From positions 1 to 33,902 of the forward strand of contig JAJDZI010000115.1 in assembly GCA_022824735.1 (NCBI GenBank): 33,902 bases of DNA. The letters run 5' to 3'. Made by a program: the position numbers and the translations under genes. A model generated the notes under the pieces. That model was not told the DNA's origin. It was given only the letters and a program-made list of their open reading frames with translations, and made no database searches. Below, piece after piece: positions 26,629 through 33,902 of this stretch; position 1 is the first letter of the stretch, and every line of letters begins with the position of its first letter. Source of the DNA: Nitrospirales bacterium. GTDB taxonomy: Bacteria > Nitrospirota > Nitrospiria > Nitrospirales > UBA8639.

Positions 26629-27264
26629 CTATGGGGCTTTGTCTTTCTCGAGAATGCCGTTGATCACGGTGCGGAGATTGTCGATATCCAGGTTCGCAAC
26701 ACGCAGGTTCCCATCCAGAACGACAGTGGGGGTATGCTTGACCTGAACTCGTAGGCCCCAGGCGATGCCTTGTTCCAGGGCTTTGTATGGCTCGCCGCTG
26801 GCCAGTCCAGCCTCGAAAACTTTGGCGTCCAACCCGACTTCGCGAAGCAGCAATGAGCGGAGTCCCCGATCCAATACGTGAATCTGTTCTTTATGGATCG
26901 TACGGAATAGGACCGACTTCATTTTGGAGCCTTTTCCCATGGCCCTGGCTTGCTCATACATTTCAAAAGCCGTAGGCAGTTTTCCTCGAATGACGGGAAA
27001 CCCGATCAACCGGACTTCCAGTCGTTCACCGAATTCTTTTGTCAATTTTGAAGTGACGACCTTTTCGAACAGGTGGCAATGAGGGCAATAAAAATCCGCG
27101 AATTCCAGGAGAAGGACTTTTCCCGGTGTATGAAGAGAAGGCTCGTCTTTTATGACCTCATACTCCCCCGGCAAGCGGTCCGCAGCCTGGACGGCCACGA
27201 CTGACAGGGAGAGGAACATCATTCCGAACAACAGAACGGCTCTTCCTTGTTGCATAACGTTCAT
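26629..27264 (-). CDS. DsbA-like thiol:disulfide oxidoreductase, exported
   Basis: 211 aa from ATG 27264, chosen for the aaggag site and because the signal peptide begins there (MNVMQQGRAVLLFGMMFLSL, cleavage near VQAA-D). The active site CPHC lies in FADFYCPHCHLFE, followed by the helical insertion and the cis-Pro loop VKHTPTVVLDG. DsbA-family enzymes oxidise cysteines of periplasmic proteins. The partner DsbB is not in the window. The longer ORF-track start (27330) adds a non-conserved N-terminus. Confidence 0.85.
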   Translation of the reverse strand: MNVMQQGRAVLLFGMMFLSLSVVAVQAADRLPGEYEVIKDEPSLHTPGKVLLLEFADFYCPHCHLFEKVVTSKLTKEFGERLEVRLIGFPVIRGKLPTAFEMYEQARAMGKGSKMKSVLFRTIHKEQIHVLDRGLRSLLLREVGLDAKVFEAGLASGEPYKALEQGIAWGLRVQVKHTPTVVLDGNLRVANLDIDNLRTVINGILEKDKAP

Positions 27265-27750
27265 TGATCGCTCCTTGGCTGGATGCAAAACCCCGTACTG
27301 CAATGCCCACGGTATCATGAGTAACCGCAATGGAGCAAAACCGGAATGTCATTCTGTATGTGTTCAGTCATTCGTTGACCGTTCCCCCTCACCCCAGCCC
27401 TCTCCCGCCGTGGGGCGAGGGGGTTTCTTTCCCTCCGTCATCCCCGACCCCGATCGGGGATCCAGGGTTGTTGTTGCGAACGGAGGAAGAACAAAAGACA
27501 CTGGATCCTCGATTACAAACGTCGAGGATGACAGAGGGGGAGGATGTCGGGGATGACGGAAGGGGAGGATGTCGAGGATGACGGAGGGGGGGTGTTGAGG
27601 ATGACAGATGGGAGAATCGAACGGTCAGGACAGGCGTTGATAGAAAGAGTTTGTTCCTGACGTGCTTGGGAACGTCGTGTGCTTTTGATACAATTGACGG
27701 ATTGAGAATTTTACGATGGATACGTGTTCAGGAAGGGAGGTTCAGGAAGG
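27265..27750. other. Intergenic region with repeats
   Basis: No gene is supported between the DsbA-like gene and the cupin. It holds the 12-bp palindrome ccccgatcgggg at 27448-27459, a pyrimidine-rich patch around 27380-27410 and the tandem repeats listed separately. The cupin ribosome binding site aggaagg precedes 27751. Confidence 0.5.
27521..27613. repeat. 25-bp tandem repeats, about 3.7 copies
   Basis: Units at 27521, 27546 and 27571 begin gtcgaggatgaca, gtcggggatgacg, gtcgaggatgacg and each ends in a G-rich run; a fourth partial unit (ttgaggatgacaga) follows. The region is strongly purine-rich on the plus strand. No coding frame is conserved across units. Confidence 0.65.
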
Positions 27751-28071
27751 ATGAAAGTCATCAATTTGGCTGATTTCCAGGGTTTTTCCAGTGAAAAAAT
27801 GAAAAAACAGAACGTGTTTGAAACGTCGCGATTCTTTTGTGACGTCTACTGTTTTGAACCGGATCAAGCGCAGAAAGGGCACGTGCATGCGAATGAAGAC
27901 AAAATCTACATGGTGCTGGAGGGGCAGGGCACCTTTCGCGTCGGCAACGAAGAGCAGGTTCTGGGACCGGGACAGGGGACGTTGGCCCCCGCGGGCGAAG
28001 AACACGGCGTCACCAATCATTCCGGCACCAGACTGCGGGTGCTTGTCTTTATGGCCCCTAATCCATCCTAG
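27751..28071 (+). CDS. Small cupin-domain protein
   Basis: 106 aa from ATG 27751 (aggaagg just upstream). Cupin motif 1 reads GHVHANEDKIYMVLEGQG (HxH, Glu); motif 2 reads GPGQGTLAPAGEEHGVTN (PxG, His, Asn). This is a single-domain metal-binding beta barrel. It could be a sugar-isomerase-like, dioxygenase-like or ligand-sensing cupin; nothing in the neighbourhood specifies the substrate. It ends 3 bp before the convergent DUF4340 gene. Confidence 0.8.
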   Translation: MKVINLADFQGFSSEKMKKQNVFETSRFFCDVYCFEPDQAQKGHVHANEDKIYMVLEGQGTFRVGNEEQVLGPGQGTLAPAGEEHGVTNHSGTRLRVLVFMAPNPS

Positions 28072-28074
28072 CCA

Positions 28075-29445
28075 TTATCGGCCCAGTAGTGTCTCGGGAG
28101 TTGGAACCTGGCCCAGTATCAGGGAGCGGGCCTGATAAACGCCGGGTAAGCCGGCTCCCGTGGCGTAGACCAGGCCTTTCTCGCGTATTCCCAATGCCAC
28201 ATGTCCGCGGGGCCGGCCTTTTTGGTCGATCCCTGCGATTTCGATAGCCGGTGACGTCAGCCCGTATTGATCCGGCTCATCATTGGTTTCACTCACGGGC
28301 AGCTCCGCCGGAAGATCCACGACACGGCTGACAAACAATGTGACTTGCTGTTGATCGATCGATTCCTCTTCTTTCCCTTCAAGATACCATTCTCCGTGCT
28401 GTTGAATGAGCGTGTATTGCGAGTCATTGGTGGTGACGGTCAACAGCGCGACTTCCCCCATTTCCATGCCGAATAAGCGTTTGTCCTGCAAGTGAAACGT
28501 TTCACGCGGCAGATCCTGGAGCACGTGGGCCGGTATCCGGTAGATGGGATCGTTCGCGGTCGTGACGGCGTACGCGTCTTCACCGGGAACGACCGGCTTG
28601 AAGAAGGCCACGTGATGACCACGTTGTTTGGTATGAACGGTTGCCGTCAAGGATGGGGGGTCGAGTTTCATGAGGAGTGCTTCTTTCTCGGCCTGTGAAT
28701 CGATAAAGCCCGTTGCCGTCAGATCTTCGAGTGTCATCAAGAGAATGCCGACCGCGGTTTTATCGGCAGGGGCGTTCACCGGAGACGTGAAATTCCATTG
28801 GGAAACCGGGCCATGGAATCCGGCTCCACGCTGGAGCGTGATGGTTTGCCGGGTTGTTTGCAGTTGGATGCGTTCAGCATGGGTCCTGTCGAAGAAGAGG
28901 ACGTCTTTCAGGCGAAAGGTGTCCAGGGTTTTTGCCCGAAAATCCCCGACCATGAGCGTGGTCAGCAAGATGTTCCGGTCCGATCCCCGCTGCGCATAGA
29001 GGGTGGAGGATATGGGCCCCGTATGACCCAAGGCCAACGATTCGGTATATGCCGGCGTGGCCAGGTCAATGGTAACGTAGGGAGACTGCAATCCGTATTG
29101 CTCGGCGGCCGTGTCCTGCTCCTGACCGTTCTTTTGAATGACGCGGGAGATTTTGCCGATTTCCAGGGCACGCAATACGCTTTCAATTTCACGCGCGTCG
29201 CCCCGGGCTTTCACGGGTTCGACGATCCGCCAACGATTGCGTTCATCGCGGTTCATCAGGATTCGCTCGGTGCGCGTGGTATACGTCAGGTGCGTCACGT
29301 CACGGTAGTCGAAGGGCAGAAGCCGTTGTGCCTCGGTTTCCCGGAGCACGTCCTGTTTCATGGTCGGCACTTCGATGGTATAGACGTACACTCCCAGCAC
29401 CACAAAAATGATCGCCAGGAGGAGCGTGGTTCGGAACGGTGTCAT
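28075..29445 (-). CDS. DUF4340 protein, last gene of the Gld-like ABC locus
   Basis: 456 aa from ATG 29445, chosen because the family starts with a TM helix (TPFRTTLLLAIIFVVLGVYV). A large periplasmic part follows with repeated beta units (YGLQSPYVTIDLATPAYTES; YGLTSPAIEIAGID) typical of DUF4340. It sits 8 bp after the GldG-like gene. DUF4340 genes regularly follow GldA/F/G-type genes; the role of the complex is unclear outside gliding bacteria. Confidence 0.8.
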   Translation of the reverse strand: MTPFRTTLLLAIIFVVLGVYVYTIEVPTMKQDVLRETEAQRLLPFDYRDVTHLTYTTRTERILMNRDERNRWRIVEPVKARGDAREIESVLRALEIGKISRVIQKNGQEQDTAAEQYGLQSPYVTIDLATPAYTESLALGHTGPISSTLYAQRGSDRNILLTTLMVGDFRAKTLDTFRLKDVLFFDRTHAERIQLQTTRQTITLQRGAGFHGPVSQWNFTSPVNAPADKTAVGILLMTLEDLTATGFIDSQAEKEALLMKLDPPSLTATVHTKQRGHHVAFFKPVVPGEDAYAVTTANDPIYRIPAHVLQDLPRETFHLQDKRLFGMEMGEVALLTVTTNDSQYTLIQQHGEWYLEGKEEESIDQQQVTLFVSRVVDLPAELPVSETNDEPDQYGLTSPAIEIAGIDQKGRPRGHVALGIREKGLVYATGAGLPGVYQARSLILGQVPTPETLLGR

Positions 29446-29453
29446 GGGAATGC

Positions 29454-30971
29454 TCAGAGACGGCTGCGTTGTCGCCATACCGTCAGGCCCAACAAGAGTA
29501 TCAGGAACGGCACCGAAAAGACCTGTACGGCGAACAGCATATGTTCCTGGGTGGGATTCGGAATAAACGGCGGGAAGGCGGATTCTTTGGGACTGACCGA
29601 AATCAGCGTGTGTTCATTCGCCAACCAGGCAACGGCGTTGAACAGAAAATCGGTGTTTCCAGGAAATTGCAAATAGGTGTTGCTGGCAAAAGCCGAATTG
29701 CCGATAACCACCATTGCGGGAGCCGGTTCCAAGCCGGTGCGTTTCCGGCTCAATGCGCCGGCGAGCCCAAACGGACCTTTTGCATCGACGCCTTCGTCAA
29801 ATTCCGGTGTGGTTTCCACAAAATTTGTTTCGGCCCAACTCTCTTCCGACGATTGCAAAAGAGCGGTGAACTCCAGGTTGGTATCCGGAACGCGCTCAAA
29901 CGAAACCGGTTGCAGGACGGGCAGCAGGACCGGAGAGGTAAAGCCCCTGGTAATAGGATGGTTGGTGAATCGACGGACGAGCAAAGCCGTCGGGCTGCCT
30001 TGGGCCACACGGTCTTCGGGATCGACAACGATCCCCGGTCCAAGCGTCAATCCCCATTGCGCCATCCATTCTTCGAGACCATTCGGCGCTTGCGGGTCGA
30101 GGAGGAGCAGAACCCGTCCGCCCTTGGCCGTGAAGTTGGCGACGTGCGTCAATTCTTCCGGTTCAACGGACTCGCGAGGACCGGGAATAATGAGGACCGC
30201 GGCATCGTCAAGCAATGCCGGGTTTTTCCGGATTGAACCACGGGCGATCCGGTATCCTTGTGCTTCGAGGTGTTGCCTGGCCAGTGACAGCCCGCCGCGT
30301 TCCTGGTTTGTGATTTGGCGCTCGCCGTGTCCTTCCAGAAAAACGAGGCGCTTGGCGTCTGCGGTCGTCACTCGGATCAAGGCGCTTGTCAGGTTCGATT
30401 CACCGGGTTTGGGGACGTGGACGGTCCGCTCGCCGCTTTCAAAGACGGCCGTGTCGATTTTGGAAATCTCATATTTGCGAGCCAAACCCGGTTCTTTCTC
30501 AGGATCGACGTAGGTGACGGAAATTCGCGGGCTTGAATAGGCGTAGCCTTCCAGCAGGTCACGATACATCCGGAATCCCGGACTTCGTTCATGGGTAAAC
30601 ACCAGTACCCGGACGTCTTGTCCGAGTTGCCCAAGCACTTGCAGGGTTTGTGGGGCCAATGAGAAGTTTCGAGTTTCGGACAAATCCCACCGCCCGCCGT
30701 GCCGGATCACCAGAACATTGATGATGGTCAGGATGCCGGCCATGAGCAGGATGGCCAGGATGCCGTTGAATCCGAGTCGCGTCGCCCGCGAGCCGGAAAA
30801 GGTTTTGAGTCGCGTCCAATTCCCGGCAAAATAGATCACGAGACACACCAACGCAATCCCTTCCAATAAAAAGACCGTGCTTTGGGCCGTGGTGTGAGGA
30901 AGGAGCAGCCCGCCGATTCCCGTGCCGGCTCCCAGGATGCCGAGGATGGGTAAGAGGTGTTTTATGACCAT
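29454..30971 (-). CDS. gldG: GldG-family ABC-type auxiliary membrane protein
   Basis: 505 aa. N-terminal TM helices (STVFLLEGIALVCLVIYFAG; GILAILLMAGILTIINVLVI), then a periplasmic alpha/beta domain (DVRVLVFTHERSPGFRMYRD; KRLVFLEGHGERQI; RVLLLLDPQAPNG), and a C-terminal TM (FAVQVFSVPFLILLLGLTVW). This is the GldG/DUF7088-type architecture. It overlaps the permease gene by 10 bp and belongs to the same operon. The symbol is by family similarity; gliding is not implied. Confidence 0.8.
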   Translation of the reverse strand: MVIKHLLPILGILGAGTGIGGLLLPHTTAQSTVFLLEGIALVCLVIYFAGNWTRLKTFSGSRATRLGFNGILAILLMAGILTIINVLVIRHGGRWDLSETRNFSLAPQTLQVLGQLGQDVRVLVFTHERSPGFRMYRDLLEGYAYSSPRISVTYVDPEKEPGLARKYEISKIDTAVFESGERTVHVPKPGESNLTSALIRVTTADAKRLVFLEGHGERQITNQERGGLSLARQHLEAQGYRIARGSIRKNPALLDDAAVLIIPGPRESVEPEELTHVANFTAKGGRVLLLLDPQAPNGLEEWMAQWGLTLGPGIVVDPEDRVAQGSPTALLVRRFTNHPITRGFTSPVLLPVLQPVSFERVPDTNLEFTALLQSSEESWAETNFVETTPEFDEGVDAKGPFGLAGALSRKRTGLEPAPAMVVIGNSAFASNTYLQFPGNTDFLFNAVAWLANEHTLISVSPKESAFPPFIPNPTQEHMLFAVQVFSVPFLILLLGLTVWRQRSRL

Positions 30972-31732
30972 CGGTGTGAATCGACGACGCGATGCGCAAT
31001 GAACAACGTCAGCACGATGCCGGACAGGTAGTACACAACGTCTTTCGCTTCCAGGAGGCTGCGAACGAGCCGGTCATAGTGCTCGCTGAATGATAAGTAG
31101 GAGAGGATGGTTCCGGTTGCCGTATCGCCCAATACTGAACCCAGCTCACCGAGTAGCCAGATCAGCAGGATCATCCCGAAACTCAAAAACGCCGCGACCA
31201 CCTGATTTTCGGTCGTGGCGGAGGCCAGGAGGCCGCAGGCCAGGAACAAGCCGCCTTGTAACGCCAGCGCCACGTAGCCGGTCAGAATAGGATGCCAATG
31301 AAAGCTGGTGTACAAGGACAGGATGATGGGGGTCAGGCTCGTCAGGGACAGCAATCCCACATAGATGACCAGCACGCTCATGTATTTGGCGGAAATCAGT
31401 TCATTAATCCCGATAGGCGAAGTGAGCAGGAGTTCAAAGGTGTGCAGCTTCCGTTCTTCCGCGAACAATCGCATCGTCAGGATCGGGAGAAGAAACATGA
31501 TGACGAAATCCAAACTGTAAAACAGTGAACGGAACACCAATTCATTCAGATTCAGTTGGGCGTAGGTGTTTTGGACTTGCAAAAATCGAACGGCTTGTTG
31601 GCCGGCGTTCACCGTCATCAGGTGAGCGATCAAACCGGAAATGAAGAGAAAAACCGCCCCGACGACGTAGAAAATGGGTGAAACGAAAAAACAGCGCAAT
31701 TCTTTTGCGAGGATGGTTTGAAACGGCGTCAT
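30962..31732 (-). CDS. gldF: ABC-2-type permease (GldF-like)
   Basis: 256 aa with about six TM helices (FYVVGAVFLFISGLIAHLM; FVIMFLLPILTMRLFAEERK; ISAKYMSVLVIYVGLLSL). The motif RLFAEERKLHTFELLLTSP is typical of ABC-2 permeases. It overlaps the ATPase gene by 4 bp (ATGA) and the GldG gene by 10 bp. Confidence 0.88.
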   Translation of the reverse strand: MTPFQTILAKELRCFFVSPIFYVVGAVFLFISGLIAHLMTVNAGQQAVRFLQVQNTYAQLNLNELVFRSLFYSLDFVIMFLLPILTMRLFAEERKLHTFELLLTSPIGINELISAKYMSVLVIYVGLLSLTSLTPIILSLYTSFHWHPILTGYVALALQGGLFLACGLLASATTENQVVAAFLSFGMILLIWLLGELGSVLGDTATGTILSYLSFSEHYDRLVRSLLEAKDVVYYLSGIVLTLFIAHRVVDSHRWS

Positions 31733-32709
31733 GCAGGTGGTTGCTCGCTTGAACCGGGACGGCCGGATTCACCGGGCCCGGTGCCTTCCTCCTGGTGCGT
31801 GAGTTGGAGAAAGACTTCTTCCAGGGAAAGGGAGAGGGGTTTGAGTTCGAGGAGTCCGTACCCCTGGCTGACGACAAATTGCGAGAGTGTTTCGCGGAGG
31901 TCCTGTCCCAGTTCACAATCGATGGTGCAGGTATTGGGTGTGGCCGTCGGCAGGACGTCGAGGACGCCGGGAAGCATCCCGAGACGTTCCAGCCAACCGG
32001 GTTGCGGCTGTTTGACCGTGAGGCTCATTTTCTCGGATTGGCGCAACCGGCTGGAAAGGAGATCGGGCGCGTCTTCCGCCACAATGCGTCCCTCGTGAAT
32101 AATCACGACGCGATCACAGGTGGCCATGGCCTCGGGGAGAATATGGGTGCTCAGGATGATGGTGTGTGATCCGGCAAGACTCTTGATCAGTTCGCGTATT
32201 TCGATGATTTGTTTGGGATCGAGACCGACGGTGGGTTCGTCCAGAATCAGCACGGGGGGATCGTGAATGAGAGCCTGTGCCAGACCGACCCGCTGGCGGT
32301 ATCCTTTTGACAGGTGACTGATGACGCGGTGATGCACGTGGCCGAGTCCGACCTGATCGATGACGTGGGACCTCCGGGAAGCCAAGCGTTGCGGCGTCAA
32401 TCGCTTCAATCGGCCCGCGAACGTCAAATATTCATCAACGGTGAGTTCCGGGTAGAGAGGCGGTATTTCGGGCAAGTAGCCGAGGTGTCGTTTGACGTCC
32501 ATCGGCTGGTCCAGACAATCGAATCCTGCAATCGTCGCCGAGCCTTCACTTTGCGGCATGAAACAGGTTAAGATCCGCATCGTGGTGGTTTTCCCGGCCC
32601 CGTTGGGACCCAGGAAAGCCAGGATCTCGCCCTTCTTGACGTGAAACGTGACATCGTCAAGGGCCGTGTGGCGTCCATAGTGTTTTGAAACGTGCTGTAC
32701 GGCAATCAT
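31729..32709 (-). CDS. gldA: ABC transporter ATP-binding protein (GldA-like)
   Basis: 326 aa. Walker A FLGPNGAGKTTTMRIL, Q-loop GYLPEIPPLYPELTV, signature HLSKGYRQRVGLAQAL, Walker B VLILDEPTVGLDP and switch His in ILSTHI. The signature SKGYRQR is the variant usual in GldA/NatA-type exporters. A C-terminal extension of about 100 aa ends in a Gly/Ser/Pro-rich tail. First gene of the operon. Confidence 0.92.
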   Translation of the reverse strand: MIAVQHVSKHYGRHTALDDVTFHVKKGEILAFLGPNGAGKTTTMRILTCFMPQSEGSATIAGFDCLDQPMDVKRHLGYLPEIPPLYPELTVDEYLTFAGRLKRLTPQRLASRRSHVIDQVGLGHVHHRVISHLSKGYRQRVGLAQALIHDPPVLILDEPTVGLDPKQIIEIRELIKSLAGSHTIILSTHILPEAMATCDRVVIIHEGRIVAEDAPDLLSSRLRQSEKMSLTVKQPQPGWLERLGMLPGVLDVLPTATPNTCTIDCELGQDLRETLSQFVVSQGYGLLELKPLSLSLEEVFLQLTHQEEGTGPGESGRPGSSEQPPA

Positions 32710-33056
32710 GAAACCACAGAAGGGGAACAGTCAGGTACTTCACAGGATGTCGCGTCAGCCTGATCGAGTCTTGCAATACCAAGTACGGCAGGGTAGGAAA
32801 GCATACTGGGAGGACGGGTCTTCGTCAAGAATGACTCCTGAACTTGGGAAAATCAGGAGATAATACCAGATTTTCTGTTGACAAGTCTGCCGAATTATCT
32901 TTTAATGAGAAAGCTTTTTTAACAAGCACGTTTTCCATTCTTGAGAGAGAATGTTCTCTTCTTCCAGAAGTTGCCTATCCCTGTTTCAGCAAATGCAGAA
33001 ACATGCAAAACCGACAATTTCGGGAGGCTCTATAAATTTGTGCCGATAAGGGAAGC
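32710..33056. other. Divergent intergenic region
   Basis: About 350 bp between the gldA-like operon (minus) and the lipoprotein gene (plus). It holds the plus-strand promoter listed separately. No minus-strand promoter or terminator was clearly recognised. Confidence 0.45.
32878..32906 (+). promoter_or_regulatory. Sigma-70-like promoter for the lipoprotein gene
   Basis: TTGACA (32878-32883), 17-bp spacer, TTTAAT (32901-32906). The -35 matches the consensus fully and the -10 at five of six positions; AT-rich sequence follows. It lies about 150 bp upstream of the ATG at 33057. Confidence 0.55.
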
Positions 33057-33902
33057 ATGATGAAAGAACATTTCAACATGGGAACGGTCAAGGGTTGGGT
33101 TGCCCTGATTATTGGCGTGAGTCTTCTGGTAACGTTGTCGGCATGCGAAGGATCCAGACATGCCGAAATCATGAGCACCGAAGATTTGCGTGCCAAGGCT
33201 GAAGTGCCCCCGGCGCCTGAGCCGAAACCGGCACCCCCGGCACCGGAGCCGAAGCCCGCGCCCCCGGCGCCTAAGCCGAAGCCAATGCCCCCGGCCCCTG
33301 CTCCTGAGCCCCCCCCGGCACCCCCGGCACCTGAACCGAAACCCGCGCCTCCGGCACCTGAACCGAAACCGGCGCCTCCGGCACCTGAACCGAAACCGGC
33401 ACCCCCGGCACCTGAACCGGAGCCCGCACCCCCGGCACCTGAACCGAAACCCGCGCCCCCGGCGCCCGAACCGAAACCCGCGCCTCCGGCGCCCGAACCG
33501 AAGCCCGCACCCCCGGCACCTGAACCGAAACCCGCGCCCCCGGCGCCCGAACCGAAGCCCGAACCGAAGCCCGCGCCTCCGGCGCCTGAGCCGAAGCCCG
33601 CGCCCCCGGCGCCCGAACCGAAACCCGCGCCTCCGGCGCCTGAGCCGAAACCCGCGCCCCCGGCGCCTGAACTGAAACCGGTGCCTGAGCCCGAGATCGC
33701 CAAACTGGAGCCTTCCGATCTCGTTCCGGAAGAACCTGAACCTGAGCCTGAGCCGGCGCCGGATCGAGCAGTCCCTTCAGGTTTGGCAGACGTCTTTTTT
33801 GATCTTGACGAATATGCGATTCGTTCGGATGCCGTACCCGTGTTGGAGAAGGATGCCGAACTCCTCAAGAGTATTTATAAGGACTCCGGCGTGCTGATTG
33901 AA
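33057..33902 (+). CDS. Pal/OmpA-family lipoprotein with Pro-rich linker, partial
   Basis: Absent from the ORF track because it is open at the window end (282 codons present). ATG 33057 is preceded by aaggga. A signal peptide (VALIIGVSLLVTL) ends in the lipobox LSAC. A roughly 160-residue linker of PAPPAPEPK units spans about residues 53-207. The end (GLADVFFDLDEYAIRSDAVP and onward) is the start of an OmpA_C/Pal peptidoglycan-binding domain. Such proteins anchor the outer membrane to peptidoglycan, and the linker would span the periplasm. ORFs at 32975-33868 (minus) and 33190-33675 (plus) are shadows of this repeat. Confidence 0.88.
   Translation, partial: MMKEHFNMGTVKGWVALIIGVSLLVTLSACEGSRHAEIMSTEDLRAKAEVPPAPEPKPAPPAPEPKPAPPAPKPKPMPPAPAPEPPPAPPAPEPKPAPPAPEPKPAPPAPEPKPAPPAPEPEPAPPAPEPKPAPPAPEPKPAPPAPEPKPAPPAPEPKPAPPAPEPKPEPKPAPPAPEPKPAPPAPEPKPAPPAPEPKPAPPAPELKPVPEPEIAKLEPSDLVPEEPEPEPEPAPDRAVPSGLADVFFDLDEYAIRSDAVPVLEKDAELLKSIYKDSGVLIE
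33213..33684 (+). repeat. 27-bp coding repeats (PAPPAPEPK)
   Basis: About 16 units of nine codons with synonymous variation (ccg/ccc, gcg/gca, gaa/gag). Unit variants include PAPPAPKPK, an inserted PAPEPP and a shortened PEPK. Nucleotide identity is high enough for slippage or recombination to alter the copy number. Confidence 0.8.

Noticed and set aside
33190-33868. Glycine-rich minus-strand ORF (GAGGAGFGSG) or CRISPR-like array
   Set aside because: It is the antisense of the PAPPAPEPK coding repeat. There are no unique spacers, and the plus frame has signal peptide, lipobox and OmpA_C start.

Overview
The window shows a 26-kb integrated genomic island (about 110-26109) followed by a stretch of intact chromosome (26110-33902). 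The backbone is GC-rich and Gram-negative in character: a DsbA-like periplasmic thioredoxin, a GldA/GldF/GldG/DUF4340 ABC-type locus, and a Pal/OmpA-type lipoprotein with a long Pro-Ala-Glu-Lys linker. A Nitrospirota (Nitrospira-like) host fits the style of the backbone proteins and intergenic repeats, but this is inference and nothing here proves the taxon.

Island ends: the right end is the 3' end of a complete tRNA-Ser(GCT) gene on the minus strand. The last 13 bp (atggcggagaggg) recur at 110-122, and a 21-bp repeat (gtgttcccaagtttgttccca) lies just inside each end, at 184-204 and 25927-25947. A P4-type tyrosine integrase adjoins the tRNA, and an AlpA-type excisionase/regulator plus a replication-relaxation (MobC-like) protein sit at the other end. 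This is the usual layout of a tRNA-targeted mobile island.

Island cargo, left to right: AlpA; frameshifted relaxation-type protein; broken SGNH hydrolase; frameshifted membrane/coiled-coil/HEPN-like protein; VapBC-type toxin-antitoxin pair; a gene with two in-frame stops; an Abi_C abortive-infection-type protein; a frameshifted HEPN gene followed by a small HTH-like gene; an IS3-family remnant; an EVE/PUA-like plus PD-(D/E)XK protein; a five-gene minus-strand operon (SNF2 helicase with DUF3883, a 56-aa ORF, a PD-(D/E)XK-like protein, a DUF1156 DNA methylase, a Swt1-HEPN/DUF499 ATPase); a structured-RNA region ending in the first codons of an iscB-like gene (HEARO/omega-RNA remnant); and a two-gene module of a 175-aa protein and a 1047-aa helical-repeat protein.

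How the genes work together: the SNF2/nuclease/methylase/ATPase operon looks like a restriction-modification-like defence system. Its methylase and ATPase carry inactivating lesions while the helicase and nuclease remain open. At least eight island genes have frameshifts or internal stops, whereas every backbone gene reads through cleanly. The best candidates for undescribed biology are the orphan omega-RNA with truncated iscB at 20300-20693 and the 175-aa/1047-aa module at 20684-24384.

Backbone: tRNA-Ser, a 70-aa protein, a DsbA-like protein, an intergenic region with 25-bp tandem repeats, a cupin, a four-gene ABC/auxiliary operon on the minus strand, and a divergent OmpA/Pal lipoprotein cut by the window end, with a good sigma-70-like promoter upstream.
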